The notes under the pieces: model-generated
What the model was told of the DNA's origin: nothing
Seen by the model: the letters and a program-made list of their open reading frames with translations, nothing else
Databases searched by the model: none
Position numbers and translations under genes: made by a program
Part shown: in pieces, positions 1-6,500 of the stretch
How positions within the stretch are numbered: the stretch's first letter is position 1
Layout of the letters: each line of letters opens with the position of its first letter
Assembly: GCA_036375275.1 (NCBI GenBank)
Contig: DASUSF010000323.1
Coordinates: 1-9,481 of the forward strand
Length of the DNA: 9,481 bases
Source: DASUSF01 sp036375275
GTDB lineage: Bacteria; Pseudomonadota; Alphaproteobacteria; Geminicoccales; Geminicoccaceae
Direction of reading: 5' to 3'

Positions 1-303
1 CTGGTCGAGAGCCCGGACGCGATTCTCCGCCGGCTCCGGCTGCGGGCGCGGCTCCGCGCCCTGCATCGGGCGGAGCCTCTGAACCTCCGGGACCTGCGTG
101 CGGCCGCTGCCGAAGCCGGTCAGGAGCCGCGCTGGCTGGCCGCCCGCCTCGCCCGCGGCCGCCCGTTCTTCCGCCTCCAGGACGTGGTCGAGAAGAACCT
201 CGACGGTCGGTTCCAGCCCGTGCCGCTCGAGGATGCGGTCGCCAGGCTCCGCGACATGGTCCAGTGCCACGCCGCGGCGCGTGCGACCTGGGCGGGCGGC
301 TAA
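1..303 (+). CDS. Hypothetical protein, C-terminal 100 residues only
   Basis: This frame is open from the left edge to a TAA at 301-303, so only the C-terminal end of the gene is present. Nearly every codon ends in G or C, which is what makes it look coding compared with the other frames here. The visible part is rich in Arg, Ala and Leu, reads as mostly helical, and has a short less basic stretch (FFRLQDVVEKNLDG) around residues 57-70. No signal peptide, membrane segment or catalytic motif is visible, and I do not recognise the family. It is convergent with the hibernation-factor gene, with 85 bp between the stops; I see no clear terminator in that gap. Function unknown. Confidence 0.6.
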   Translation: MVESPDAILRRLRLRARLRALHRAEPLNLRDLRAAAAEAGQEPRWLAARLARGRPFFRLQDVVEKNLDGRFQPVPLEDAVARLRDMVQCHAAARATWAGG

Positions 304-388
304 GCGGGCCCCACCCTCGCGGATGCCCCGGGCGGAGGCTCGCCGCCGTGCGGTCAGACGTACGCGCGGCGACCGTGGAGCTTGGTTC

Positions 389-964
389 TCAGCGGAGCGG
401 CCCCGCGCCCTTGACGATCTGGATGCTGCTCGCCTGCGGCCCGACCGCGCCCTCTTCGTCCGCGGCGTCGTAGTAGACTTCGCTGCCGACCTCGAGCTGG
501 TCGAACTTGTCGTCGCGGACCACCACCCGATGGAAGTAGAGGTCGACCCCTTCGGGCGTCTCGATGAAGCCGTAATCCTGCTGCGGGTAGAGACGGACCA
601 CCCGGGCGTAGAGGGGGCCGTCGTGGGTCTTCACGTCGCGGCGCTGCTTCTGCGAGAATTCTTCGAGCTGCCGGTCGATCGCATCGAACGCCTCGTTGAC
701 GATCCCGGACGCCTCCTGCCGCGCGTCGACCTCGTGCAGCCGGCCCTCGCGGCTGGCGACCAGATCACGCCCCGGCACGTGGACGGTGATGGAGATGGCG
801 AGGGTGCTCTTGTGCGGCTGCTTGTGCGGCCCCTCGATCGACACCCGGCAGCCGATGACGCCGTCGTAGTAGCGCTCCATCCGCGCCGCCCGGTCGCGCA
901 CCCGCGCTTCCAGGGCGTCCGAGTGGTCGAGGTTGTGGAAGGTGATCTGCAAAGGTTCCTGCAT
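389..964 (-). CDS. Ribosome hibernation factor (HPF/RaiA-like) fused to a cold-shock domain
   Basis: A 191-residue protein. Residues 1 to about 110 match the HPF/RaiA (sigma-54 modulation/S30EA) fold: MQEPLQITFHNLDHSDALEA opens with the typical first strand and helix, followed by basic residues and the IVNEAFDAIDRQLEE helix at 88-102. These proteins bind the 30S decoding region and stop translation in starved cells. Residues about 117-184 look like a cold-shock (OB-fold) domain: ARVVRLYPQQDYGFIETPEG with DLYFHR, corresponding to the RNP-1 and RNP-2 strands. The cold-shock part replaces the ribosome-dimerising C-terminal domain of long HPFs. The start is the ATG at 964 because it begins exactly at the HPF fold and has GGGAG 8 nt upstream; the frame stays open far upstream only as a shadow of the divergent gene. 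Probably acts on ribosomes or mRNA in the cytoplasm; the fusion's exact effect is inferred. Confidence 0.9.
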   Translation of the reverse strand: MQEPLQITFHNLDHSDALEARVRDRAARMERYYDGVIGCRVSIEGPHKQPHKSTLAISITVHVPGRDLVASREGRLHEVDARQEASGIVNEAFDAIDRQLEEFSQKQRRDVKTHDGPLYARVVRLYPQQDYGFIETPEGVDLYFHRVVVRDDKFDQLEVGSEVYYDAADEEGAVGPQASSIQIVKGAGPLR

Positions 965-1011
965 GCGCGGCTCCCTGCGCGGCTGGTCAGCCGGACCGAC
1001 CCGACGGCGAC

Positions 1012-1040
1012 TACATAGAGGGAATGGCGCGCAGGGTGAA
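1012..1040 (-). promoter_or_regulatory. Candidate promoter of the HPF-CSD gene
   Basis: On the minus strand TTCACC (1040-1035) and TATGTA (1017-1012) are separated by 17 nt, with the ATG about 48 nt beyond the -10. Both hexamers are imperfect. Their correct spacing in the 171-bp divergent region makes this a reasonable guess and nothing more. No partner promoter was recognised for the rightward gene. Confidence 0.3.
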
Positions 1041-1135
1041 GTGATCCCCGCCCGGCGCCTCGCCGGGCCTTGCGCGACCCCTCCCCAGGTCGCACATCTC
1101 CAGGGCGCCTCACGCCAAACGGGAGCCCCGACCTC

Positions 1136-1591
1136 ATGCCGACCACCTGGATCCTGATCGCGGACGGAGCGCGCGCGCGGGTCGTCGAACAAGATCCCGA
1201 CAGTCGCCGCTACCGGCCGGCGTTCGAGGAAGCGCACTTCGGCACCACCGCCCAGAGCAAGGAGATCGCGAGCGACCGGCCGGGCCGGAGCTTCGACAGC
1301 GCCGGCGAGGGGCGGCACGCGATGGAGCCGAGCACCGATCCGCAGCGCCACGCCAAGTTCAGCTTCGCGCGCGAGCTCGCCGACCGCCTGACCCAGGCCG
1401 CCAACCGGAACGAGTTCGACCGGCTGATCCTGGTCGCCGCGCCGCGCACCCTCGGCGATCTGCGCAGCCTCCTCCCCGGCACCGTGCGCTCGAAGGTCGC
1501 GGTGGAGCTCGACAAGGACCTCACCAACACGCCGGACCAGGAGCTCGGCAAGCACCTCGACGAGCACCTGAGGACGGCAGCACGCTCCTGA
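1136..1591 (+). CDS. Host attachment family protein (baeRF/eRF1-like)
   Basis: A 151-residue protein of the Host_attach family (Pfam PF10116), described as needed for attachment to host cells in Agrobacterium-like bacteria and distantly related to domain 2 of archaeal/eukaryotic release factor 1. Visible hallmarks are the N-terminal strand TTWILIADGARARVVE (3-18), a central charged segment (about 40-75), FARELADRL (78-86), the core strand EFDRLILVAAPRTLGDLR (93-110) and the C-terminal VELDKDLTNTP (123-133). There is no signal peptide or membrane segment, so it is cytoplasmic, which fits poorly with a direct adhesin role. The start at 1136 is preceded by GGGAG 10 nt away; the longer frame from 1070 adds a non-conserved proline/glycine-rich stretch. 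It is divergent from the hibernation-factor gene. Molecular function is not established; a ribosome-linked role is inference from the fold. Confidence 0.88.
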   Translation: MPTTWILIADGARARVVEQDPDSRRYRPAFEEAHFGTTAQSKEIASDRPGRSFDSAGEGRHAMEPSTDPQRHAKFSFARELADRLTQAANRNEFDRLILVAAPRTLGDLRSLLPGTVRSKVAVELDKDLTNTPDQELGKHLDEHLRTAARS

Positions 1592-1631
1592 GGATCGTCG
1601 TCGCCGGGGTCTTCGTGCCGGGTCGCGCTGG

Positions 1632-1651
1632 CGGCGGTCCGCCGGTGGCGG
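1632..1651. terminator. GC-rich hairpin between convergent genes (possible weak terminator)
   Basis: Two overlapping 5-bp stems, CGGCG-GTC-CGCCG (1632-1644) and CCGCC-GGT-GGCGG (1639-1651), lie in the 64-bp gap between the host-attachment stop and the stop of the leftward MlaC-like gene. There is no T tract on either side, so it could be only a GC-rich accident. Confidence 0.2.
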
Positions 1652-1655
1652 ATGT

Positions 1656-2324
1656 TCAGATGCTGGCGTGCGCCTGGGAGCGGCTGGCTTCCCGCGCCGC
1701 GGCCAGGGTGTCGAGCAGGCCTTCGATCCCCTGCCGCTCGACCACGGCGGCGACCTCGGCCCGCTGGGTCAGCAGCATGCTGACGCCGCCGAGCGTCAGG
1801 TCGATCACGCGGAGCTGCCCCTCGTCGTCGGGTCGGAGCTGCCAGTCGATGGCGAGCGCCGGGGCATCCGGGCGATCGAGCCGGGTCCGCACCAGCTGAC
1901 CCCCGGCCCCCGCCGGATACACGGCGACCAGCTGCAACCGGTCGGGATCGAGTCCGTCGCGCGCCCCGGCGCTGAGCTGCCGCGCGAGCAGGTGGGCGAG
2001 GTGACCGGAGAACAGGTCGAGGTAGCGCGCGCGCTCGGCGGTGGCGGCCGTCCGCCAGTGACGGCCGAGCACGAGCCGCCCGATCCGCGGCAGATCGGCG
2101 TGGGCGCCGAGCACCGGACCGATGGCGACCGCGGCCGGCTCGCCGGTCCGCTCGGCGGCGGCGAGCGCCGCCCCGAGCCTCCGCGCGAAGTCGAGCACCA
2201 TGGCGCCGGCATCAGGCGGCCCGGCGGCGAACTCGGCGGCGGAAACCGGCGTCGCCGCGAGCGCGCTCACGGCCAGGAGACGGAGCACGTTGCGCCGGGG
2301 GAGGCCGGGCGGGCAACACGGCAT
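1656..2324 (-). CDS. MlaC/Ttg2D-family exported protein, copy 1
   Basis: A 222-residue protein of the MlaC (Ttg2D, toluene-tolerance) family, periplasmic lipid-binding proteins that shuttle phospholipid between outer-membrane and inner-membrane Mla complexes. The family signature RIGRLVLGRHWRTA is at residues 80-93, followed by a helix (AERARYLDLF); WQLRPDDEGQLRVIDLTLGG and a C-terminal helical segment (VVERQGIEGLLDTL) complete the fold. Residues about 9-30 form an export signal, PRRNVLRLLAVSALAA, with cleavage likely near VSA-A; the twin Arg hints at Tat export but the match is weak. The start at 2324 has GGAG 7 nt upstream. It lies 123 bp downstream of a paralogue, and no mlaA, mlaD, mlaE or mlaF partner is in the window, so the substrate is unknown. 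It is more divergent and Ala-rich than copy 2. Confidence 0.85.
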   Translation of the reverse strand: MPCCPPGLPRRNVLRLLAVSALAATPVSAAEFAAGPPDAGAMVLDFARRLGAALAAAERTGEPAAVAIGPVLGAHADLPRIGRLVLGRHWRTAATAERARYLDLFSGHLAHLLARQLSAGARDGLDPDRLQLVAVYPAGAGGQLVRTRLDRPDAPALAIDWQLRPDDEGQLRVIDLTLGGVSMLLTQRAEVAAVVERQGIEGLLDTLAAAREASRSQAHASI

Positions 2325-2408
2325 GGGGCAGCTCCAGGGCGGCGGGACCTGATCCCGAGCATCGCCGCGAGCCGCTGAACGGATCCTGAATGCCAGCGAA
2401 ACCAGGGG

Positions 2409-2414
2409 CTTATA
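2409..2414 (-). promoter_or_regulatory. Possible -10 element upstream of MlaC copy 1
   Basis: TATAAG on the minus strand lies in the 123-bp gap between the two MlaC-like genes, 84 nt before the copy 1 ATG. It matches five of six bases of the -10 consensus and stands out in GC-rich surroundings. No convincing -35 lies 16-18 nt upstream, so an internal promoter is only suggested. Confidence 0.25.
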
Positions 2415-2447
2415 CCGGTGCGGGGACGGCCGCGAGCCTCTGTCCCT

Positions 2448-3092
2448 TCAGGAGCGGCTGGTGGCCACCCGCTCCCGCATCTCGCCGAGCAGGCCCTCGA
2501 TTCCGCCGCGCTCGATCACGGTCGCGAACTCCGCGCGCTGGCTGATCAGGAGGCTGACGTTCTCGACGATCAGGTCGATGATCACCCAGTCGCCATCGTC
2601 CCCGCGCAGCCGCCAGGCGGCCCTGACCGGCGGCCGGTCCGGCGGGCGGACCACCGAGTCGACGATCACGTCCCGCTCGCCGATCGGGCGGCTGCCCTCG
2701 ATCGTGAACAGGTCGCTGGCTGAATCGAGCTCCTTGCCGGAGTAGACGCCGAGATGGCCCATGAACTTGCTCAGCATCAGCTCGCGGAACAGCTCGAGGT
2801 ATTCCGCCTGCTGCGCCTCGTCGGCGGTGCGCCAGTGGCGGCCGAGCACGAGCCGCCCCAGCCGGTCCAGATCGACGTCCTCGCCGATGGTGCGGGCGAG
2901 CCGCTCGCTCGCATCCTCGCGAGCCAGCTCGTCGCTCTCCAGAAGCTGGACGATGTGCTGGACGAGCGTCTCGATGACGGCTTCCGGGGCGGTTCCGGCT
3001 TCGAGGCGGTGCGGCGCGAGGTACGCCAGCGCGAATGCGATCAGAACGCCGAGCGCGCGGCGGCGACCGAGCAGCGGTCGAACCACCAACAT
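2448..3092 (-). CDS. MlaC/Ttg2D-family exported protein, copy 2
   Basis: A 214-residue paralogue of the neighbouring MlaC-like protein. An N-terminal signal peptide runs from the basic GRRR (9-12) through the hydrophobic ALGVLIAFALAYLA to a probable cleavage after LEA (30-32). The mature part carries DRLGRLVLGRHWRTA (76-90), the YLELFRELMLSKF helix, a central strand region with DLFTIEG, and WVIIDLIVENVSLLISQRAE towards the C-terminus, nearly the same blocks as copy 1. It is closer to canonical MlaC than copy 1, so copy 1 is probably the derived duplicate. The ATG at 3092 is preceded by GGGAGG 6 nt away. Expected role: periplasmic lipid or hydrophobic-compound binding in outer-membrane maintenance. 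It lies 119 bp after the universal-stress gene on the same strand and could be read from the same transcript. Confidence 0.9.
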   Translation of the reverse strand: MLVVRPLLGRRRALGVLIAFALAYLAPHRLEAGTAPEAVIETLVQHIVQLLESDELAREDASERLARTIGEDVDLDRLGRLVLGRHWRTADEAQQAEYLELFRELMLSKFMGHLGVYSGKELDSASDLFTIEGSRPIGERDVIVDSVVRPPDRPPVRAAWRLRGDDGDWVIIDLIVENVSLLISQRAEFATVIERGGIEGLLGEMRERVATSRS

Positions 3093-3211
3093 GTGTGCCC
3101 TCCCACGACAGGCATCCGACGGCCTCGCGGGTAGTCGCGGGCCCCTCTTGCTGTTGACCGGAAGATGGTTCAGCCGGCGCGCGCTGTCGAGGCCTTCCCG
3201 CGGGGATGACC

Positions 3212-3742
3212 TCAGGTGAGCTGATCGATCTCCGCTTCGCTGAGCTGGCCCGGGACGAGCGTGAGCGGCACCCGCATCTCGTCGCTCATCCGGGTGATCA
3301 GGTAGTTGACCAGCGGCCCCGGATCCTGGCGATCGCTCGCGGTCCCGAGCACCACGACCGAGATCGACGGCTCCTCCTCGATCAGGGCGAGGACCTCGTC
3401 GCGGCGCCGCCCTTCGCGGATGTACAGCGCCGGCATCTTGCCGGTCATCGCCTGCGCCTTGGCGGCGAGGCTCTGGAGCGTCTGCTCCGCGATCTCGCGC
3501 GCCTCGTCCTGCATCACCCGCTCGACGCCGAGCCAGTGCTGGAACTCCGCCGGCTCGATCACGTAGACCATGGCGACGCGCCCCCCGGTCCGCTCGGCCC
3601 GGCGGCAGGCGAAATGCAGCGCGTTCCGCATCTCCTCGGTGTCGTCGACGACCACGAGGAACAGGCGCTCGCCGGAGCCGGACTCGGCCGCCGGCGCCTC
3701 GGAGCCGGCCGCCACCGGGTCGGGCCTGATGTCCTCGCTCAT
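3212..3742 (-). CDS. Universal stress (Usp) family protein
   Basis: A 176-residue cytoplasmic protein with one Usp domain after a low-complexity Ala/Ser/Glu leader (residues 1-25). The fold is visible as strand RLFLVVVDDTEE (26-37), helix ALHFACRRAE, strand GRVAMVYVIEP (54-64), the long helix about 76-100, strand ALYIREG, and SISVVVLGTAS (126-136). The ATP-binding G-x2-G-x9-G-S/T loop is not intact: after VVLGTAS comes DRQDPGPLVNYL. It therefore looks like a non-nucleotide-binding Usp, though this cannot be settled by eye. ATG 3742 is chosen over the in-frame ATG at 3778 because it has GGAGGGG 6 nt upstream and sits 2 nt after the stop of the Alph_Pro_TM gene, implying co-translation. Likely a stress-responsive partner of that operon; its specific target is unknown. 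Confidence 0.88.
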   Translation of the reverse strand: MSEDIRPDPVAAGSEAPAAESGSGERLFLVVVDDTEEMRNALHFACRRAERTGGRVAMVYVIEPAEFQHWLGVERVMQDEAREIAEQTLQSLAAKAQAMTGKMPALYIREGRRRDEVLALIEEEPSISVVVLGTASDRQDPGPLVNYLITRMSDEMRVPLTLVPGQLSEAEIDQLT

Positions 3743-3744
3743 CG

Positions 3745-4503
3745 TCAACCCCTCCGGAAGATCACCGCGGCGAGCCACCCGGCGGCGATCGAGATGACGA
3801 TCGCGGCGATGCCGTAGAGCGGCGCCTGGGCGTGCGCGAAGTCGAACACCTCGGCCTCGAGGCCGATCTTGCTGATCACGAGCGTGCTGCGCTGCGCGTC
3901 GGTGACCTGCCCGCCGACGAGCTCGAACACCTGGACCTGGTAGATCCCGGGCGGCACGTTGGCCGGAAAATCGACGTCGGTCCGGAACAGCTGGTCGCCG
4001 ACGAAGCGGACCGCACCCACCTCGTCGACGTACAGGTTCATCCGCTGCTTGTTCCGGATCAGCGCATCCTCGAAGGCTGCGATCTCGCTGATCTCCCGGC
4101 CTTCGACGTCGACTGGCTGGACGTTCAGGTGCTGGAGCCCGAGCTCGAGCCGGGCCTGGACGTCCGGATGCGTGATCTGCTCGATCGGCCGCGAGCTGGC
4201 GACGAAATAGAAGGTGGGCACGTTCCGAAACGTCATCTCGTCCGCGTTGACCCAGATCCCGGCGATCTGGTCCTTGCGCCGGACCACCTGCTCGTCGCGC
4301 GGGCCGATCATGGTGACCACGATCTCATTGCTCGCGTCGCTGACCCCGAACAGGGTGACCGTGGTGCCGACGAAGGCGGTGGTGATCGCGATCAGGTGCG
4401 CCGAGATGTCGGCGGCGAGGCCCTGCGGCCGGGCCTCGCGGAGCGGCAGGACGGCGAGCAGGAGCGCGAGCAGGAGGAGTGGAGTGCGGTACCGGCGGCT
4501 CAT
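3745..4503 (-). CDS. Alph_Pro_TM family protein (TIGR02186), membrane-anchored
   Basis: A 252-residue protein of the alphaproteobacterial family TIGR02186/PF09608, whose function is unknown. Residues about 7-27 are a signal peptide (PLLLLALLLAVLPLREA); the exported part starts GLAADISAHLIAITTAFVG and includes TVTLFGVSD, EQVVRRKDQIAGIWVNAD and VPPGIYQVQVFELV. A single C-terminal membrane segment (YGIAAIVISIAAGWLAAVIF) ends in a positive FRRG tail, placing the bulk of the protein in the periplasm. The ATG at 4503 overlaps the TGA of the upstream TauE/SafE gene (TGATG), so translation is probably coupled. Genes of this family are often found beside TauE/SafE permeases, so an accessory role for the permease is likely but inferred. 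The stop lies 2 nt before the Usp gene. Confidence 0.9.
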   Translation of the reverse strand: MSRRYRTPLLLLALLLAVLPLREARPQGLAADISAHLIAITTAFVGTTVTLFGVSDASNEIVVTMIGPRDEQVVRRKDQIAGIWVNADEMTFRNVPTFYFVASSRPIEQITHPDVQARLELGLQHLNVQPVDVEGREISEIAAFEDALIRNKQRMNLYVDEVGAVRFVGDQLFRTDVDFPANVPPGIYQVQVFELVGGQVTDAQRSTLVISKIGLEAEVFDFAHAQAPLYGIAAIVISIAAGWLAAVIFRRG

Positions 4504-5423
4504 CAATGCCCTCGACCGAGCGAGTACAGGTCGACCGGCCTGACCACGAGATCGTAGCCGATCTTGGCGCAGACCACGAGGACGATGATCGCGAGCAGGA
4601 TCCGGAGCTGCTCGCCGCGCAGCCGCCCGCTGATGCCGGAACCGAGCTGGGCGCCGACCACGCCGCCGACGATCAAGGACAGCGCCAGCACGATGTCGAC
4701 GGTCTGGTTGTTGGTCGCATGCAGGAAGGTGGTCACCGCGGTCACGAACGAGATCTGGAACAGCGAGGTGCCGACCACGATCGAGGTCGGCATCCCGATC
4801 AGGTAGATCATCGCCGGCACCATCAGGAACCCGCCGCCCACGCCCATGATCGCCGACAGGATGCCGACCAGGAAGCCGAGGCCGAGCGGCATGAGGGAGC
4901 TGATGTAGAGCCGCGACCTCTGGAAGCGCATCTTCAGCGGCAGGCCGTGCAGCCAGAGGTGGCGGTGGCGCCGGGTGAAGCTCTCGCCGCCGCGGCGGCG
5001 GTTGGTCCGGATCAGGGTCCGGGCCGATTCGAGGAACATCAGCACGCCGACCGTGCCGAGGAAGATCACGTAGGCGAGCTGGATCACGAGGTCGATCTGG
5101 CCCAGGCTCCTGAGCAGCGCGAACAGCCAGACGCCGAAGGCGGAGCCGAGGAAGCCGCCCATCACCAGGACCATGCCCATCTTCACGTCGACGTTGCCGC
5201 GGCGCATGTGCGCCTGCACGCCGCTGACCGAGGAGGCGAGGATCTGGCTCGCCTCGGAGCCGACCGCCACCGGCGGCGGAATGCCGATGAAGATCAGGAG
5301 CGGGGTCATGAGGAATCCGCCGCCGACCCCGAACACGCCGGAGAGGAACCCGACGGCGGCGCCGAGGCCGAGCAACACGAACAGGTTGACCGACATCTCG
5401 GCGATCGGGAGGTAGATGTCCAT
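4503..5423 (-). CDS. TauE/SafE family permease, copy 1
   Basis: A 306-residue integral membrane protein of the TauE/SafE (DUF81) family, whose members are proposed to export sulfite, sulfoacetate or related anions. The two family repeats are visible: GVFGVGGGFLMTPLLI at 29-44 and MGVGGGFLMVPAMIYLIGMP at 193-212, each followed by a Gly/Ser/Thr-rich re-entrant-like stretch (VAVGSEASQILASS; VVGTSLFQISFVTA). About eight membrane segments are split by an Arg/His-rich cytoplasmic loop (residues about 135-172). The start MDIYLPIAEM at 5423 is fixed by identity with the second copy; the SD is weak (GGGA 5 nt upstream). Its stop overlaps the start of the Alph_Pro_TM gene. The first repeat differs from copy 2 (GSEASQIL against GTSSAQIV), suggesting diverged substrate preference. 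The substrate is not determined by sequence. Confidence 0.92.
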   Translation of the reverse strand: MDIYLPIAEMSVNLFVLLGLGAAVGFLSGVFGVGGGFLMTPLLIFIGIPPPVAVGSEASQILASSVSGVQAHMRRGNVDVKMGMVLVMGGFLGSAFGVWLFALLRSLGQIDLVIQLAYVIFLGTVGVLMFLESARTLIRTNRRRGGESFTRRHRHLWLHGLPLKMRFQRSRLYISSLMPLGLGFLVGILSAIMGVGGGFLMVPAMIYLIGMPTSIVVGTSLFQISFVTAVTTFLHATNNQTVDIVLALSLIVGGVVGAQLGSGISGRLRGEQLRILLAIIVLVVCAKIGYDLVVRPVDLYSLGRGH

Positions 5424-5435
5424 GAACGTCCCGGA
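5378..5435 (-). repeat. 58-bp perfect repeat, member 1 (5' end of permease copy 1)
   Basis: Identical base for base to 6428-6485, offset 1050 bp. It covers the first 15 codons and one further base, the ATG, and 12 nt of leader. Beyond it toward the gene interior the two copies stay similar but begin to differ (first mismatch at 5377 against 6427), including at third codon positions. Confidence 0.95.
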
Positions 5436-5460
5436 GGGCGCGCGGCGCGTCGATTGCGCG

Positions 5461-5490
5461 CACCATCGGCCACGGGTCCGGGAGCGTCAA
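5461..5490 (-). promoter_or_regulatory. Duplicated upstream element, member 1 (candidate promoter)
   Basis: On the minus strand this 30-bp block starts TTGACG and ends CCGATGGTG. It matches 6501-6530 at 23 of 30 positions with no gaps, although the sequence between it and the start codon differs by a 10-bp indel. TTGACG is a good -35; 17 nt further is GATGGT, a poor -10. The rest of the 138-bp gap between the permeases is GC-rich, with no ORF or RNA seen. Confidence 0.4.
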
Positions 5491-5561
5491 GCTCGGCACC
5501 CGGGAGCGGGAACGGAGCGCCCGGCAGCGTCCGGAACGGCCGCCGACCCGTCCGGGTGCGC

Positions 5562-6473
5562 TCAGGCCGGGGCGATCGAGTAGCGGGCCGAGGGCGTCAT
5601 CACGAGCTCGATCGCCATGCGCAGCCCCACCCCGAGCACGATCAGCGCGAGCAGCAGGCGGATGTGCTCGCCGCGGAGCCGGGCGCCGATCCCGGCGCCG
5701 AGCTGCGCCCCGACCACGCCGCCCACCACCAGCGCGAGCGCCAGGAACATGTCGACGGTCTGGTTGTTGAGCGCGTGCATGAAGGTGGTCCCGGCGGCCA
5801 CGAACGCGATCTGGAAGAGCGAGGTTCCGACCACGACGGCGGTCGGCATGCCGAGCAGGTAGATCATCGCCGGGACCATGATGAAGCCGCCGCCCACCCC
5901 CATCATCGCGACCAGCAGGCCGGCCAGCATGCCGAGCAGCAGCGGCCCGAGGGCGCTGATGTAGAGGCCGGAGCGCCGGAAGCGGGTGCGCAGCGGCAGC
6001 CGGTGCAGCCAGATGTGGTGATGCCGCGCGACCCGCGGGCGGCCCCCGCGCCATGTCCACCAGAGGGCGCGCAGGGACTCGACCAGCATCATCGCCCCGA
6101 CGCCCCCCAGGAAGATCACGTAGGTGAGCGAGATCACCAGGTCGATCTGACCGAGGCTCTGCAGCAGGCCGAACACCCAGACCCCGACCAGCGAGCCGGC
6201 GAACCCGCCGGCCATGAGGATCAGGCCCATCTTGAGGTCGACCGTGCGCCGGCGGAGCTGGACCTGAACGCTGGACACCGACGACGCGACGATCTGCGCC
6301 GAGGAGGTGCCGACCGCCACCGGCGGCGGCACCCCGAGGAGGATCAGGAGCGGCGTCATGAGGAAGCCGCCGCCGACGCCGAAGATGCCGGAGAGGAAGC
6401 CGACGCCGCCGCCGAGGCCGAGCAACGCGAACAGGTTGACCGACATCTCGGCGATCGGGAGGTAGATGTCCAT
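5562..6473 (-). CDS. TauE/SafE family permease, copy 2
   Basis: A 303-residue paralogue of the adjacent permease, first in transcription order. Its first 15 residues are identical (MDIYLPIAEMSVNLF), and both glycine motifs are present: GIFGVGGGFLMTPLLI (29-44) and MGVGGGFIMVPAMIYLLGMP. The middle loop is basic and His-rich (RHHHIWLHRLPLRTRFRR). Copies are alignable over their whole length and differ most in the loop and C-terminus. The ATG at 6473 is chosen although the frame runs upstream to 6671: the upstream ATG at 6506 is also present before copy 1 but out of frame there, so the extension is not conserved. The duplication may give two transporters of different specificity or a heteromeric pair; neither is shown. 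It lies 110 bp after the brnA stop. Expected role: export of sulfite-like anions across the inner membrane. Confidence 0.92.
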   Translation of the reverse strand: MDIYLPIAEMSVNLFALLGLGGGVGFLSGIFGVGGGFLMTPLLILLGVPPPVAVGTSSAQIVASSVSSVQVQLRRRTVDLKMGLILMAGGFAGSLVGVWVFGLLQSLGQIDLVISLTYVIFLGGVGAMMLVESLRALWWTWRGGRPRVARHHHIWLHRLPLRTRFRRSGLYISALGPLLLGMLAGLLVAMMGVGGGFIMVPAMIYLLGMPTAVVVGTSLFQIAFVAAGTTFMHALNNQTVDMFLALALVVGGVVGAQLGAGIGARLRGEHIRLLLALIVLGVGLRMAIELVMTPSARYSIAPA

Positions 6474-6485
6474 GAACGTCCCGGA
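6428..6485 (-). repeat. 58-bp perfect repeat, member 2 (5' end of permease copy 2)
   Basis: Exact partner of 5378-5435, covering the same leader bases, start codon and first codons of the second permease. Interspersed duplicate rather than a mobile element: no terminal inverted repeats or transposase are near. Confidence 0.95.
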
Positions 6486-6500
6486 AGGGCGGCGCGGCGC

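Noticed and set aside
304..388. Bidirectional terminator in the convergent gap
   Set aside because: Only 4-5 bp GC stems such as GGCG...CGCC and no T tract; not supportable.
98..1018. A 306-residue plus-strand frame over the left edge and the HPF gene
   Set aside because: Arg/Ser-rich then Val/Asp-rich shadow; frame 1 (to 303) and the minus strand have better codon bias and known domains.
965..1567. N-terminal extension of the HPF-CSD protein
   Set aside because: It is antisense to the host-attachment gene; the HPF fold and a good ribosome site begin at 964.
1136..1591. Phage or virulence island reading of the 'host attachment' gene
   Set aside because: The name comes from plant-bacterium attachment work; no phage or secretion gene is nearby and the protein has no export signal.
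1668..2378. Plus-strand frames over the MlaC-like genes (also 2754-3134)
   Set aside because: Antisense shadows rich in Gly, Glu, Arg and His, with no family match, opposite clear MlaC signatures.
3745..6060. A 771-residue frame on the minus strand suggesting a fusion to the Alph_Pro_TM protein
   Set aside because: Upstream of 4503 it runs out of frame through both permeases and is Arg/Pro/Ala-rich shadow sequence. The ATG at 4503 begins a normal signal peptide.
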